A program made the translations under genes and the position numbers. The notes beneath the pieces were generated by a model. The model made no database searches, was not told where the DNA came from, and saw only the letters and a list, made by a program, of their open reading frames with translations. DNA of 64,000 bases. It comes from Parvimonas sp. oral taxon 110 str. F0139 (GTDB lineage: Bacteria > Bacillota > Clostridia > Tissierellales > Peptoniphilaceae). This document shows, piece after piece, positions 10,217-19,639 of the stretch. How positions within the stretch are numbered: position 1 is the first letter of the stretch; each line of letters begins with the position of its first letter. The stretch covers positions 558,001-622,000 of the forward strand of contig NZ_AFII01000002.1 in the NCBI RefSeq assembly GCF_000214475.1, read 5' to 3'.

Positions 10217-10643
10217 TATGTCCTCCACAAGAATATAAATTATCACAGTAATTACATCTATAAATTCCCTTTTCTCTATTAACTAATATAAATTTATTTT
10301 GAACATTTTCGTGGCAAGTTATACAACGTGGATTTTTACATTTTATAAAACCCTCCACCTTTTCAGGTAAAATCATTGAAAGTTTTTCCTTAATTTTTTC
10401 GTTTTCTATGATATTTACAGTCAAATCTTTATCAATTAAACCTAAAATCGCAAGGTCAATATCCATAACATTTTCAATCTTTATCATATCTTTTTTGCCG
10501 TATTTTTTAGAATCTGCATTCATTATAAGTGCAACTGTAAAATCTGCACTATCCAATTCTAAAAGTTTAAAAATTTCATATCCAAGACCTGGTTTAATAT
10601 GGTCTATTACAATTCCATTTGAAATACTATTAATATTTAACAT
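10200..10643 (-). CDS. pyrI: Aspartate carbamoyltransferase regulatory chain
   Basis: Allosteric subunit that binds ATP/CTP and modulates PyrB. 147 residues: N-terminal nucleotide-binding domain ([14 protein letters not shown] about residues 15-28) and a C-terminal zinc domain with Cys at about 102, 107, 130 and 133 (C-x4-C, C-x2-C). Its presence implies an enteric-type PyrB-PyrI holoenzyme, also known in clostridia, with feedback control by nucleotides. One-base overlap with pyrB. Confidence 0.95.
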   Translation of the reverse strand: MLNINSISNGIVIDHIKPGLGYEIFKLLELDSADFTVALIMNADSKKYGKKDMIKIENVMDIDLAILGLIDKDLTVNIIENEKIKEKLSMILPEKVEGFIKCKNPRCITCHENVQNKFILVNREKGIYRCNYCDNLYSCGGHSEKNN

Positions 10644-11563
10644 TATTTTACCTCCAATAATTTTAAGATTAATGCCATTCTGATTATCATACCGAATTTA
10701 ACTTGATTAAAATACTTTGCTCTAGAATCTTCATCAACTTCTGTTGCAATTTCATTTACTCTTGGCAATGGATGAAGAATTATCATATCTTCCTTAGCGG
10801 TTTTCATCTTCTTATTATCTAAAATGTAAGTATCTTTAAGTCTTACATAATCAGCCTCATTGAAAAATCTTTCCCTTTGAACTCTTGTCATATATAGAAT
10901 ATCAAGTTTATCCATAACTTCTTCTATTGTTCTAACTTCGATAAACTCAACATTATGGTCATTTAGATACATCTTGATATATTCTGGAATAACGAGCTCA
11001 ACCGGTGAAATAAAGATGAATTTATTTCCCTTAAACTTTGAAAGTGTCTTAACAAGTGAATGAACAGTTCTTCCGAATTTTAAGTCCCCACAAAGACCGA
11101 TAGTCATATTTTCCAAACTTTTCTTATATTGAGAAATTGTAAGTAAATCTGTAAGAGTTTGAGTTGGATGTTGATGTCCTCCGTCTCCTGCATTAATAAA
11201 AGGAACAAGTGTTACTTCTTTTGCAAGCTCTGCAGAACCCTCGTGAGGATGACGCATAGCTATAATATCTGAATAACAACCTACTGTTTTTATTGTATCT
11301 TGTAGGCTTTCCCCTTTAGTTGCTGATGAAACTTTTGGATCCGGAACAGTTATACAACTTCCACCAAGTCTAAGCATAGCAGCTTCAAAACTCAATCTTG
11401 TTCTTGTTGATGGTTCAAAAAATAATGAAGCTAAAACTTTTCCCCTACATTTTTCTGAAAATTTTTCAGGATTATTATAAATCTCTGCTCCTAACTCCAT
11501 AAGTTCAAGCAACTCTTCACAAGAAAAATCCTCACTACTAACTAAATTTCTAAATTCTTTCAT
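10643..11563 (-). CDS. pyrB: Aspartate carbamoyltransferase catalytic chain
   Basis: First committed pyrimidine step: carbamoyl phosphate plus aspartate to carbamoyl aspartate. 306 residues, usual length. STRTR at 52-56 (carbamoyl-phosphate binding) and HPTQTLTDL from 132 are intact. ATG at 11563 has TAGGAGGGA upstream. First enzyme gene of the pyr operon; 36 bases upstream stands an intrinsic terminator and before it a leader ORF, so expression is probably set by attenuation. No pyrR or carA/carB in the window. Confidence 0.97.
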   Translation of the reverse strand: MKEFRNLVSSEDFSCEELLELMELGAEIYNNPEKFSEKCRGKVLASLFFEPSTRTRLSFEAAMLRLGGSCITVPDPKVSSATKGESLQDTIKTVGCYSDIIAMRHPHEGSAELAKEVTLVPFINAGDGGHQHPTQTLTDLLTISQYKKSLENMTIGLCGDLKFGRTVHSLVKTLSKFKGNKFIFISPVELVIPEYIKMYLNDHNVEFIEVRTIEEVMDKLDILYMTRVQRERFFNEADYVRLKDTYILDNKKMKTAKEDMIILHPLPRVNEIATEVDEDSRAKYFNQVKFGMIIRMALILKLLEVK

Positions 11564-11599
11564 ACAATCCCTCCTATTAAGTCATTTTGTTATAATCAC

Positions 11600-11630
11600 A
11601 AAAAAAGGAAATAACTAAAAGTTATTTCCT
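11600..11630 (-). terminator. Leader attenuator before pyrB
   Basis: On the minus strand a perfect 10-bp stem AGGAAATAAC/GTTATTTCCT with a 5-base loop is followed by six more T. It lies inside the transcript between promoter and pyrB, so it must be bypassed for pyr expression. Upstream AAAGGAA could pair with the TTCCTTT of its 3' side as an antiterminator; that is inference. Confidence 0.75.
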
Positions 11631-11707
11631 AAAATTTAAAATATTAACGAAAAATATTGAATATAATTCCTTTACAAAGTCCTTAACAGCTTTGATAAAA
11701 GTAAATT

Positions 11708-11869
11708 TTATAAACTTAAAAAAATGCTAGAAATACATTTTTTAAAAAATGAATTCCTAGCTAAATTACTAAGTTTATTAAAAAGAGAAAATTTAAGACC
11801 AAAAACAGAAGAGTCAATTAAACAATTTTTATTGTTATTAAAAACCGACATTTTAACTGTATTTGTCAT
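11708..11869 (-). CDS. Putative pyr operon leader peptide (53 codons)
   Basis: ATG at 11869 has GACGGAGG eight bases upstream and lies about 30 bases after a consensus promoter; the frame stays open for 53 codons to TAA at 11708. The product begins MTNTVKMSVFNNNKN and is rich in Phe, Ser, Leu and Asn because the RNA has many U tracts. It matches no family I recognise. Position (promoter, leader ORF, terminator, pyrBI) recalls the enterobacterial pyrL leader, where UTP-sensitive polymerase pausing couples translation to attenuation. Unlike pyrL it stops about 78 bases before the terminator stem, so the mechanism would differ. It could also be an ordinary small protein. Confidence 0.55.
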   Translation of the reverse strand: MTNTVKMSVFNNNKNCLIDSSVFGLKFSLFNKLSNLARNSFFKKCISSIFLSL

Positions 11870-11900
11870 AAAATTTACCTCCGTCAAATTTTCTTTGATT

Positions 11901-11929
11901 ATTATACAATAATAGAACTATAATGTCAA
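11901..11929 (-). promoter_or_regulatory. Promoter of the pyr operon
   Basis: Perfect consensus on the minus strand: TTGACA (11924-11929), 17-bp spacer, TATAAT (11901-11906). Confidence 0.9.
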
Positions 11930-11950
11930 TACATTTTTTAAAGTTTCACA

Positions 11951-11982
11951 AAAAAACTCCACCAAAACGGTGGAGTTTTTTT
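11951..11982 (-). terminator. Terminator of the greA-lysS-sugar operon
   Basis: Stem AACTCCACC/GGTGGAGTT (11955-11963, 11969-11977) with T runs on both strands; directly follows the dehydratase stop on the minus strand. Confidence 0.88.
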
Positions 11983-11986
11983 ACGT

Positions 11987-13813
11987 TTATTTATTCAATA
12001 AGTCCGGCTTAAATGTCGGAACCATATCTTTTAAGATGTCTGTAATTTCTTTTTTATCCAAAGTGTTTTTAACTTTATCAAGTCTTTCAAGTCCGTCTTT
12101 TAGAGCTTCTACATCGTGAACTATCGGTTTTTCTATAAATATTTTTTCATATTCAGTTGCAACTGAATTTTCCATATTTAATAGTATTTCTTCATAAAGT
12201 TTTTCGCCCGGTCTAAGTCCTGTAATCTTTATGTCGATGTCCTTATAAGGTTCATAGCCTGAAAGTCTAATAAGGTTCTTTGCCAAGTCAAGAATTTTAA
12301 CTGGTTCACCCATATCGAGTATAAAGATTTCTCCTCCTTTGGCAATTGCTCCTGCTTGTAATACAAGTTGGCACGCTTCTGGGATTGTCATAAAGTATCT
12401 TATTATATCTTCGTGAGTAACTGTAACAGGTCCACCCTCTTTAATTTGATTGATGAAAAGTGGAATTACAGATCCGTTTGAACCTAAAACATTTCCGAAT
12501 CTAACTGCAACAAATTCAGTTTTGGATTTTTCGTTAAATGTTTGAACTAACATTTCACAAATTCTCTTTGTAGTTCCCATTACAGATGTCGGATTTACAG
12601 CTTTATCTGTTGAAATTAAAACGAATCTTGAAACACCGTGCTTATCGCAAGCTCTTAGAACATTTAGAGTTCCAAAAACATTGTTTTTAATTGCAGAAGT
12701 TGAGCTGTTTTCCATAAGTGGAACATGTTTATGAGCAGCTGCATGAAATACTACATCCGGTTTATATTTTCCAAAGATAATATCCATTCTTACTGCATCT
12801 CTTATTGATTCAATTTCTACAACTAAATCCAAATCCTTATAATGTCTTACAAGTTCCATTTGAATTTCATAGGCATTATTTTCGTAGATGTCTAAAATTA
12901 TCAATCTTTTTGGACTGAATTTCGCTATTTGTCTACAAAGCTCGGAGCCGATTGAACCACCTCCACCTGTTACCAAGACCGTTTTATTTCTCAAGAAATC
13001 ATTTAGGACTTCTTGATCTAATTTAACTTCATCACGTCCAAGTAAATCTCCAATTTCAACATCTCTTAAATCTCTTATATTTAATTTTTGATCATCAATT
13101 AATTCATACATTCCAGGAATTATTTTAATCTTCATAGATAATTTTGAACAAATATCTGAAATGTCTTGTTGAATTTCCCTATTTGCTGAAGGCATTGCCA
13201 AAATAACTTCATCAATTCTAAATTCGTTAATTGCTGAAATTATTTTTTCTTTTCCACCAACAACTGGAATTCCTAAAATTTCTGTTCCTATTTTATTTTT
13301 ATCGTCATCAATAAAAACTACAACCTTATATCCTAATTCTTTATGTTTTCTAAGTTCATTAAGAACTAAGACCCCTGCATCTCCAGCACCAACTATTAAA
13401 ACTCTTTTAAGTTTTTCAACAGGGATTGAAAAAACTAAATTTTTTCTAGCTTTTGAAAGATATCTTGTACCAGTAACAAAGAACATATCAATTACAAATA
13501 CAAGTGCCATAACACTTCTCGGAAATCCTACATTCATTGAAATCAAAAATATTCCTGTTAGAACATTTGCTACAACTATTGCCATAAAAATTCTAGACAA
13601 TTCTTTAAAATCAGCATATCTCCACATTATTCTATATAAGCCAAATAGAGCAAAAACTATAATTTTTATTAAAACTATAGGAATTATCCATTTGCTATAC
13701 ATATACCAATAATTTGCAGGAATATGCCAGTCAAATTTTAATAAAAATCCTAAATAGTAGCAAAGATTTATAACTATAATATCCAGTATTATTAAAAATA
13801 TTTTTCTGACCAT
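11987..13813 (-). CDS. Membrane-bound nucleotide-sugar 4,6-dehydratase (CapD/PglF/FlaA1 type)
   Basis: 608 residues. Four or so hydrophobic segments in the first 120 residues, a CoA-binding-like Rossmann region (VLIVGAGDAGVLVLNELRKH), then an extended SDR domain with TGGGGSIGSELCRQI near residue 285 and STDKAVNPTSVMGTTKR as the catalytic part (Ser-Met-Lys in place of Ser-Tyr-Lys, as usual in this subgroup). Expected to convert UDP-GlcNAc to a 4-keto-6-deoxy sugar at the membrane. Next to a DegT-type aminotransferase it fits synthesis of an amino-deoxy sugar such as a bacillosamine or FucNAc4N precursor; the exact product is not determined. Last gene of its operon. Confidence 0.88.
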   Translation of the reverse strand: MVRKIFLIILDIIVINLCYYLGFLLKFDWHIPANYWYMYSKWIIPIVLIKIIVFALFGLYRIMWRYADFKELSRIFMAIVVANVLTGIFLISMNVGFPRSVMALVFVIDMFFVTGTRYLSKARKNLVFSIPVEKLKRVLIVGAGDAGVLVLNELRKHKELGYKVVVFIDDDKNKIGTEILGIPVVGGKEKIISAINEFRIDEVILAMPSANREIQQDISDICSKLSMKIKIIPGMYELIDDQKLNIRDLRDVEIGDLLGRDEVKLDQEVLNDFLRNKTVLVTGGGGSIGSELCRQIAKFSPKRLIILDIYENNAYEIQMELVRHYKDLDLVVEIESIRDAVRMDIIFGKYKPDVVFHAAAHKHVPLMENSSTSAIKNNVFGTLNVLRACDKHGVSRFVLISTDKAVNPTSVMGTTKRICEMLVQTFNEKSKTEFVAVRFGNVLGSNGSVIPLFINQIKEGGPVTVTHEDIIRYFMTIPEACQLVLQAGAIAKGGEIFILDMGEPVKILDLAKNLIRLSGYEPYKDIDIKITGLRPGEKLYEEILLNMENSVATEYEKIFIEKPIVHDVEALKDGLERLDKVKNTLDKKEITDILKDMVPTFKPDLLNK

Positions 13814-13815
13814 TA

Positions 13816-14700
13816 TTATTCTCCCATTTTAAAATCCGATGAAACTAATTCTTTCAAATACTCCTTAATAGCATTTTTATTTGTTTCATCTTTCAAGCCA
13901 TATTCAACACTTGCAATCAGAACTCCAAGTTTATTTCCAACGTCATAAGTTTTTCCGTCAAATTTATATCCTAATAAATCTCCTTTTAAAGTCAATTCAT
14001 TTAAGGAGTCTGTAAATTGTATTTCTCCATTTTTTCCTGCTTTTTGATTTTCAAGAATTTCAAAGATTTCATTTTTAACAATGTATCTTCCGACCATCGC
14101 TAAATTTGAATTTGTTTCATCAATACTCGGCTTTTCTATAAGTCTAGTTGAGTCAAAAACATCTTTTTCGATTTCTTTTCCTTCCAAAATGCCATAATTG
14201 TGTCTTTTTTCATCAGGCACAACTTCAACTCCCACTACTGTTTTTCCGTATCTGTTATAAATATCGACAAGCTCTTTTGTGCATGAACTGTCTTTACAAT
14301 CAATTATAACATCCCCCAAAACAACTGAAAAATCCTCGCCGTTTACTGCTTCTTTTGCACAAAGAATTGCATGTCCCAATCCTTTTTGTTCTTTTTGAAT
14401 TATAAAACTTATCTTACATTTTAATATTTTTTCTAAAGATTCAATATCACTTTTTGATACATTATTCGAATTTTTAACTCTTGGATCAATTTCAGAGTTA
14501 AAATGCTTATCAATAGTAAAATAATCTTCATTTACAATAAGAATTACCTCATCAATTCCTGCCTCTACAACTTCTTCAATAACATATTGTAAAGTAGGTT
14601 TGTCAAAAATCGGCAACATTGCCTTTGGAACACCTTTAGTTGCAGGAAACATTCTAGTAGCGAGTCCAGCAGTTGGAATCACGACTTTTTTTATCTTCAT
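13816..14700 (-). CDS. galU: UTP-glucose-1-phosphate uridylyltransferase
   Basis: Makes UDP-glucose from UTP and glucose-1-phosphate. 294 residues, typical length. N-terminal nucleotide-binding motif IPTAGLATRMFPATKGVPKAM (family usually AGLGTR, here AGLATR) with LPIFDKPTLQYVIEE following, and VVLGDVIID as the metal-binding part. Lies two bases after the aminotransferase gene and three before the dehydratase gene, so co-translation is likely. Confidence 0.92.
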   Translation of the reverse strand: MKIKKVVIPTAGLATRMFPATKGVPKAMLPIFDKPTLQYVIEEVVEAGIDEVILIVNEDYFTIDKHFNSEIDPRVKNSNNVSKSDIESLEKILKCKISFIIQKEQKGLGHAILCAKEAVNGEDFSVVLGDVIIDCKDSSCTKELVDIYNRYGKTVVGVEVVPDEKRHNYGILEGKEIEKDVFDSTRLIEKPSIDETNSNLAMVGRYIVKNEIFEILENQKAGKNGEIQFTDSLNELTLKGDLLGYKFDGKTYDVGNKLGVLIASVEYGLKDETNKNAIKEYLKELVSSDFKMGE

Positions 14701-14702
14701 AA

Positions 14703-15893
14703 CTACACCAACGCCTTCAAATTTTCAATTACATAATCAACTTGTTCATCTGTCAATAAAGTATGAAGTGGCAAAGTAATTTCTGATTTATAATTATCAT
14801 AGGCATTTGGATAATCCTTGATGTCAAAACCTAAATTCTTATAAGCAGTATGCATAGGCAAAGGCTTATAATGAACATTAGTTGAAATTCCTCTTTCAGC
14901 CATCTTTATAATTATTTCATTTCTCTCTTCTTCACTTGCACCATCGATATTTACAATATAAAGATGACAACAAGATTTTCTATCTTCTTCAAAGTGAACA
15001 AAAGGTTTAATTCTTGTTCCTTCAAATCCTTTATTATATCTTTCTACAATTTCAAAACGTCTTTTCAAAAGATTTGGATATCTCTTTAACTGAGCTAAAC
15101 CAATACCTGAAGCAATATCAGTTAAATTGCATTTATAATTAGGAGCAACAATATCATACTCCCAAGAACCAGGTTTCATCTTTGAAAGAGCATCCTTTGA
15201 TTGCCCATGCAAAGATAAAAGTTGAAATTCTCTATAAATTTCATCATTATCCAAGCCTAAATCTCTATTCCAAGTAACTGAGCCACCTTCAGCAACAGTA
15301 AAATTTTTAACTGCATGGAAAGAAAAACAAGTAAAATCAGCAATACTTCCACTTGGTTTTCCTTTATATACAGCTCCAAGTGAATGAGCGGCATCAGCCA
15401 TAACTATAACTCTACCGATTTTTTCTTGTAATTTATTATTAGGCTTAAATAAGGCTTTCTTTTTTTCTACAATTTCAAAAATTTCATCATATTTACAAGG
15501 CTTTCCAGCCAAATCAACTGGAATAATTACCTTTGTCTTTTCTGTAATAGCATTTTCTAAAGCTTTTAAGTCCATAAACTTATCTTCTTTATTACAATCA
15601 ACTAAGACAATTTTTGCTCCAACGTGATGAATAACACTTGCAGATGCAGTATAAGTATATGCACAAGTTATAACTTCATCTCCTTCTTCAACTCCAAGAA
15701 CTCTTAAAGTAAGCTCCATTGCAGCTGTTGCAGAGTTTAAACAAACTGTCTTATCTGTATTTGTAAAAGCAGATAGTTCTTGTTCTAATCTTTTAGTTTT
15801 CGGACCAGTTGTTATCCAACCTGATTTTAAAGTATCAACAACTTCATCAATCTCTAATTGGGTAATATCTGGTGGAGAAAATTCTATTCTCAT
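14703..15893 (-). CDS. DegT/DnrJ/EryC1/StrS-family sugar aminotransferase
   Basis: 396 residues. PLP-dependent transfer of an amino group to a keto sugar nucleotide. Motifs: substrate and PLP site LNSATAAMELTLR near residue 57, ADAAHSLGAVYKGKP, and the PLP lysine in FSFHAVKNFT. Similar in layout to PglE/ArnB/PseC enzymes. In operon with a PglF-like dehydratase it would act on the 4-keto product. No acetyltransferase or glycosyltransferase is adjacent, so the pathway must finish elsewhere. Start at 15893, 12 bases after the lipoprotein stop. Confidence 0.9.
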   Translation of the reverse strand: MRIEFSPPDITQLEIDEVVDTLKSGWITTGPKTKRLEQELSAFTNTDKTVCLNSATAAMELTLRVLGVEEGDEVITCAYTYTASASVIHHVGAKIVLVDCNKEDKFMDLKALENAITEKTKVIIPVDLAGKPCKYDEIFEIVEKKKALFKPNNKLQEKIGRVIVMADAAHSLGAVYKGKPSGSIADFTCFSFHAVKNFTVAEGGSVTWNRDLGLDNDEIYREFQLLSLHGQSKDALSKMKPGSWEYDIVAPNYKCNLTDIASGIGLAQLKRYPNLLKRRFEIVERYNKGFEGTRIKPFVHFEEDRKSCCHLYIVNIDGASEEERNEIIIKMAERGISTNVHYKPLPMHTAYKNLGFDIKDYPNAYDNYKSEITLPLHTLLTDEQVDYVIENLKALV

Positions 15894-15905
15894 ATAATCA
15901 CTGTC

Positions 15906-16319
15906 CTATCTATTGTTGTTATTATTATTTCTATTATTGTTGTTGTTATTGTTATTGTTGTTAGTATTGTTATTATTATTTCTATTACTATTGTTGTTAG
16001 TATTGTTATTATTATTTCTATTACTATTGTTGTTAGTATTGCTGTTATTTTTATTATTGCTGTTATTGTTGTTATCAGTATTTTCATTAGTCTTATCAGA
16101 AGATGATTTTTTCTTCTTATCTATAACAGCACCTTTGCCTTCTTTAATATTTTTAATTAAAGATTCTTTGTCATCTTCATCAACAAGAATATATTCAACA
16201 TTTTCAACTTTATCTTCTTTCTTTTCATCGTCTACAACAACTTTTCCTGTATGGAAACTTGAACAACCAACAAAAGAAAGACAAACTAAACAAATCGCAA
16301 CTAAATTTCTTTTTTTCAT
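15906..16319 (-). CDS. Asn-rich lipoprotein of unknown function
   Basis: 137 residues. Signal peptide with lipobox LSFVGC (Cys about residue 19), an acidic/lysine-rich middle and a C-terminal 60-residue tail of almost pure Asn with scattered Ser, Thr and Arg. The tail is coded by AAT/AAC triplets including a 36-bp tandem duplication at 15961-16032, so length variation by slippage is likely. Not recognised. It sits between lysS and the aminotransferase with 9-12 base gaps, so it is co-transcribed with them. The long Leu-rich ORF opposite it is a shadow of these triplets. Confidence 0.8.
   Translation of the reverse strand: MKKRNLVAICLVCLSFVGCSSFHTGKVVVDDEKKEDKVENVEYILVDEDDKESLIKNIKEGKGAVIDKKKKSSSDKTNENTDNNNNSNNKNNSNTNNNSNRNNNNNTNNNSNRNNNNNTNNNNNNNNNNRNNNNNNR
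15961..16032. repeat. 36-bp tandem duplication in the Asn tail
   Basis: The 36-base unit beginning TTAGTATTGTTATTATTATT occurs twice in a row (15961 and 15997); it encodes a 12-residue Asn-rich unit. Confidence 0.9.
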
Positions 16320-16328
16320 AATGAACTC

Positions 16329-17810
16329 CTATTCACTATCCTTTTCAACCATAGGTTTCATTGTTGGGAAAAGTAATACATCTCTTATGGATTCTTGATT
16401 AGTCAAATACATAATAAGTCTATCAATTCCGATTCCCATACCACCTGTTGGTGGAAGACCTATCTCAAGCGCATTGATGAAATCATAATCCATCATTTGT
16501 GCCTCGTCATCTCCATTTTCTCTGGCTTCAACTTGTTTTAAAAATCTTTGCTTTTGATCTATTGCATCATTTAATTCACTAAAAGCATTTGCAATTTCCC
16601 CACAATTTACAAAAGCCTCAAATCTTTGAGTATATCTCTTGTCCTTAGGGTCTCTTTTAGCAAGTGGACTGATTTCCACAGGATGCTTAGTAACAAAAGT
16701 AGGTTGAACCATATATTCTTCACAAAATTCTTCAAAGAATAAAGAAATAATTTCTCCTCTTGTAGTATGTTCTGTTACTTCTATTCTCTTTTCAATAGCA
16801 AGTTTTCTTGCTTCTTCATCAGTTAAAATTGTTTCAAAATCAACTCCTGCATATTCTTTTACAGCGTCAACCATTGAAATTCTTCTCCAAGGTGGTTTAA
16901 AGTCGATAACTTTACCTTGTAACTCAACTTCAGACTTTCCAACAACTTCCATACAAACAGTATAAACCATTTCTTCACAAAGTGTCATCATTTCTTCATA
17001 GTCAACATAGGCTTGATATAACTCAATTGCAGTATATTCAGGATTATGAAGTTTATCCATACCTTCATTTCTGAACATTCTTCCCATTTCATAAACTTTA
17101 TCGAAACCACCTACAATCAATCTCTTTAAATATAATTCATTTGCAATTCTAAGATACATATCAATATCCAAAGTATTGTGATGAGTTATAAAAGGTCTTG
17201 CATTCGCTCCACCGGCAATTGTATTTAAAATAGGTGTTTCAACTTCTAAAAATCCTCTACTATCAAGATATTTTCTAATAGAAGAAATAATTTTACTTCT
17301 CATAACAAAAACATCTTTGATTTCAGGATTTACAATTAAATCTACATATCTTTGTCTATATCTTAAGTCAACATCTTTTAAGCCGTGAAACTTTTCTGGT
17401 AAAAGTTGTAAAGATTTTGTAAGTAAGACAACCTTTGAACTTCTTATTGAAATTTCTCCTGCATGAGTTGTGAAAACTTCTCCTTCAACCCCTACAATAT
17501 CTCCAATGTCTAAAGTCTTAACTTCTTCATAACTTTCGCCTAAAACGTCAAGCTTATTGAAAAGTTGAATTTTTCCAGAAAAATCTTGCAAGTCCATAAA
17601 ACAAACTTTACCATGTCCTCTTTTTGTTCTAATACGACCAGCAAGTCTTACAACTTTTCCTTCATAATTTTCATAATTATCTTTTATCTCTTTTGAATAA
17701 ATAGTACCTTCAAACTTTTCTATCTCATGTGGGTCTTTTCCTGCATCAACTAACTCTTGTAATTTTTGTCTTCTAACTAAGAGCATTTCATTTAAATTTT
17801 GTTCTTCCAC
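16329..17810 (-). CDS. lysS: Lysyl-tRNA synthetase, class II
   Basis: Charges tRNA-Lys. 493 residues, normal length. N-terminal OB-fold anticodon-binding domain ([20 protein letters not shown]), then class II core with motif 2 ([18 protein letters not shown]) and motif 3 ([17 protein letters not shown]). Follows greA by 11 bases, a common pairing in Firmicutes. Co-transcribed with the sugar genes downstream. Confidence 0.97.
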   Translation of the reverse strand: MEEQNLNEMLLVRRQKLQELVDAGKDPHEIEKFEGTIYSKEIKDNYENYEGKVVRLAGRIRTKRGHGKVCFMDLQDFSGKIQLFNKLDVLGESYEEVKTLDIGDIVGVEGEVFTTHAGEISIRSSKVVLLTKSLQLLPEKFHGLKDVDLRYRQRYVDLIVNPEIKDVFVMRSKIISSIRKYLDSRGFLEVETPILNTIAGGANARPFITHHNTLDIDMYLRIANELYLKRLIVGGFDKVYEMGRMFRNEGMDKLHNPEYTAIELYQAYVDYEEMMTLCEEMVYTVCMEVVGKSEVELQGKVIDFKPPWRRISMVDAVKEYAGVDFETILTDEEARKLAIEKRIEVTEHTTRGEIISLFFEEFCEEYMVQPTFVTKHPVEISPLAKRDPKDKRYTQRFEAFVNCGEIANAFSELNDAIDQKQRFLKQVEARENGDDEAQMMDYDFINALEIGLPPTGGMGIGIDRLIMYLTNQESIRDVLLFPTMKPMVEKDSE

Positions 17811-17821
17811 TATATCACCTC

Positions 17822-18304
17822 TTAATTTACCTTAATATTTTGTATTTTATATTCTACAACATTTCCATTAGGTAATTGTACTTGAACTTTATTTCCTTTT
17901 TTCTTTCCTAAAATAGCTCTACCGACCGGAGATTCATTTGAAATTTTTCCTTCAAGTGGATTACTTTCAGCAGAACCTACAATAGTATATTCTATTTTTT
18001 TCTTGCTTTCAACTTGAACTAAAGTAACTGTAGCACCAACATTTACAGTTTTTGTATCTAATTCAACTTCATCAATTATCTTTGCATTTGCAATCATATT
18101 GTCAAGTTTAACTATTTTTTCTTCTATCTGAGCTTGTTCATTTTTAGCTTCATCATATTCAGAGTTTTCAGAAAGGTCTCCAAAATCTCTAGCAATCTTT
18201 ATTTTTTCTGCAATTTCTTGTCTTTTTACAGTTTTTAATTCTTCTAATTCTAATTCCAATTTTTTTAACCCTTCAGCGGTTAAAAATATTTCTTTTTCGT
18301 CCAT
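17822..18304 (-). CDS. greA: Transcription elongation factor GreA
   Basis: Rescues backtracked RNA polymerase by stimulating transcript cleavage. 160 residues: N-terminal antiparallel coiled coil with the acidic tip ([15 protein letters not shown] at about residues 45-59) and a C-terminal FKBP-like domain ([16 protein letters not shown]). First gene of its operon, with its own promoter. Confidence 0.96.
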   Translation of the reverse strand: MDEKEIFLTAEGLKKLELELEELKTVKRQEIAEKIKIARDFGDLSENSEYDEAKNEQAQIEEKIVKLDNMIANAKIIDEVELDTKTVNVGATVTLVQVESKKKIEYTIVGSAESNPLEGKISNESPVGRAILGKKKGNKVQVQLPNGNVVEYKIQNIKVN

Positions 18305-18342
18305 AATATCTCTCCTTAAAAATCTACAATACTATTCAAATA

Positions 18343-18371
18343 ATTATACTAAAAACATAAAAAAAAGTCAA
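18343..18371 (-). promoter_or_regulatory. Promoter of greA operon
   Basis: TTGACT (18366-18371), 17-bp spacer, TATAAT (18343-18348) on the minus strand. Confidence 0.88.
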
Positions 18372-18423
18372 TCAAACTATGAATATTACATATAAAATAC
18401 TAAAATTATATTTATGAAATTGC

Positions 18424-18452
18424 TTGACTAAAGTTTAAATATATGTTAAAAT
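18424..18452 (+). promoter_or_regulatory. Promoter of the 18539 lipoprotein gene
   Basis: TTGACT (18424-18429), 17-bp spacer, TAAAAT (18447-18452). Confidence 0.8.
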
Positions 18453-18473
18453 GTATTTGTCAAAGTGTTAATG

Positions 18474-18502
18474 TTTTACTTTGTTTTTATAATAAAGTAA
18501 AA
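18474..18502 (+). promoter_or_regulatory. Leader hairpin before the 18539 gene
   Basis: Perfect 9-bp inverted repeat TTTTACTTT/AAAGTAAAA with 11-base loop between promoter and start codon. No T run follows; role unknown. Confidence 0.4.
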
Positions 18503-18538
18503 GGTGTTTAAATAGTTATTTTACAAAAGGAGGATTTT

Positions 18539-18955
18539 ATGACTAGACTTAAAAAACTTGTTAGTTTATTATTAATTTCTTTGGCATTATGTTCTTGTGC
18601 ATCTACGGGAATGTTGAAAAAAATTGAAAACAAGGTTTATGAAGGAGATGGTGGAGCGCAATTGGTTATAGTAAAAGAAAAATTTAAGTCTCCAAAACTT
18701 ATGTTTCATGGCCCAAGTCTAATTAAACCTAATACAAATCCGGAAGAAATTGAAAAAAATAGAGATAAATATGAAAAAAGTAAAAACCAAGAATATTCTG
18801 GTGTAAAAATCGAAGAAAGAGATGGCAAAAAATATATTGTAGCCAAAGATTTTAAATATAAACTAGTTGTTGTAGATGAAAATACAATTTTAGACGAAGA
18901 AGATAATGTAAATTATAGATGCTTACCGGATTTATATAAAGACAGCAAAAAATAA
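18539..18955 (+). CDS. Small lipoprotein of unknown function
   Basis: 138 residues after a strong AAAAGGAGGATTTT site. Lipoprotein signal with LALCSC (modified Cys about residue 18-20), then a Lys/Glu-rich exported part with GVKIEERDGKKYIVAKD and VVVDENTILDEEDN. No recognised domain. The segment with DGKKYIVA resembles NGKKYITAD in the exported protein at 20505-20936, suggesting distant relatives flanking the repeat region. Single gene with own promoter and terminator. Confidence 0.75.
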   Translation: MTRLKKLVSLLLISLALCSCASTGMLKKIENKVYEGDGGAQLVIVKEKFKSPKLMFHGPSLIKPNTNPEEIEKNRDKYEKSKNQEYSGVKIEERDGKKYIVAKDFKYKLVVVDENTILDEEDNVNYRCLPDLYKDSKK

Positions 18956-18965
18956 GAATTGACTA

Positions 18966-18989
18966 AACTCCACACAAGTGGAGTTTTTT
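18966..18989 (+). terminator. Terminator of the 18539 gene
   Basis: AACTCCAC-ACAA-GTGGAGTT followed by T run, 11 bases after the stop. Confidence 0.88.
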
Positions 18990-19085
18990 GTTTAATATAT
19001 TAAGATATCATAATGTGAATTTTTATTCTTTTATACATATAATATATTTTTATAAAAATATTAAGCTATTTACTTTTATTACTTT

Positions 19086-19535
19086 TAACGTCTAGCTACT
19101 AACCGAAGTTATTTCCTTTATACGTCATCTCGACCGTAATGAGTGAAACGAATGGAGTGAATCTAGCCCTAACTTTGCTTGTTTACAAGCAATAGTAGGT
19201 CTGACGCAAAGATTGTTCAAATCTTTGATTTGAGTACAATCGACTGCGGAGATCTCATATATTTGCTTGTTTACAAGCAAATATAAATGTATCGTAGATA
19301 CATATAGATATTTTAATTTTTATTTCTTTCAGAAATACTATTGCTTGCCATCAAGCAATAGTATGAGATTTCCAGAGTCATTGTATTAAATGTACAATTA
19401 CTCCATCAGACCTGCTTTTATTTACAAGCAAACAAAGTTAGGGCTAGATTCATTCCGCTAACGCTACAGTCGAAATGACATGTTGGGAGCATCTTTTTGC
19501 ATAGTATTATGACGTGAACTATTTTGTTTTAATTA
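19086..19535. repeat. Dispersed inverted-repeat element, copy 2
   Basis: Matches copy 1 with TTTAACGTCTAGCTACTAA at the left, TAGCCCTAACTTTGCTTG and GTAGGTCTGACGC inside, and AAACAAAGTTAGGGCTA on the right. A flanking stretch from about 19021 is repeated before copy 3 (about 19579), so copies 2 and 3 arose by local duplication. Confidence 0.75.
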
Positions 19536-19639
19536 GTTTATTTTATATATTATAGTTAAATACAATGATATAAATTTTTATTCTTTTATACATATAATAT
19601 ATTTTTATAAAAATATGAAGTTATTTACTTTTATTACTT

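Noticed and set aside
11724..11912. 62-codon plus-strand ORF in the pyr leader
   Set aside because: No ribosome site; covers the promoter of the pyr operon in antisense. The minus-strand leader ORF has much better signals.
15961..16032. 36-bp direct repeats as CRISPR repeats
   Set aside because: Adjacent without spacers and coding for Asn-rich sequence.
15913..16398. 161-codon plus-strand Leu-rich ORF (and a Thr/Ile-rich one on the other frame)
   Set aside because: Product of AAT/AAC triplet repeats in the Asn-rich lipoprotein gene; no plausible protein.
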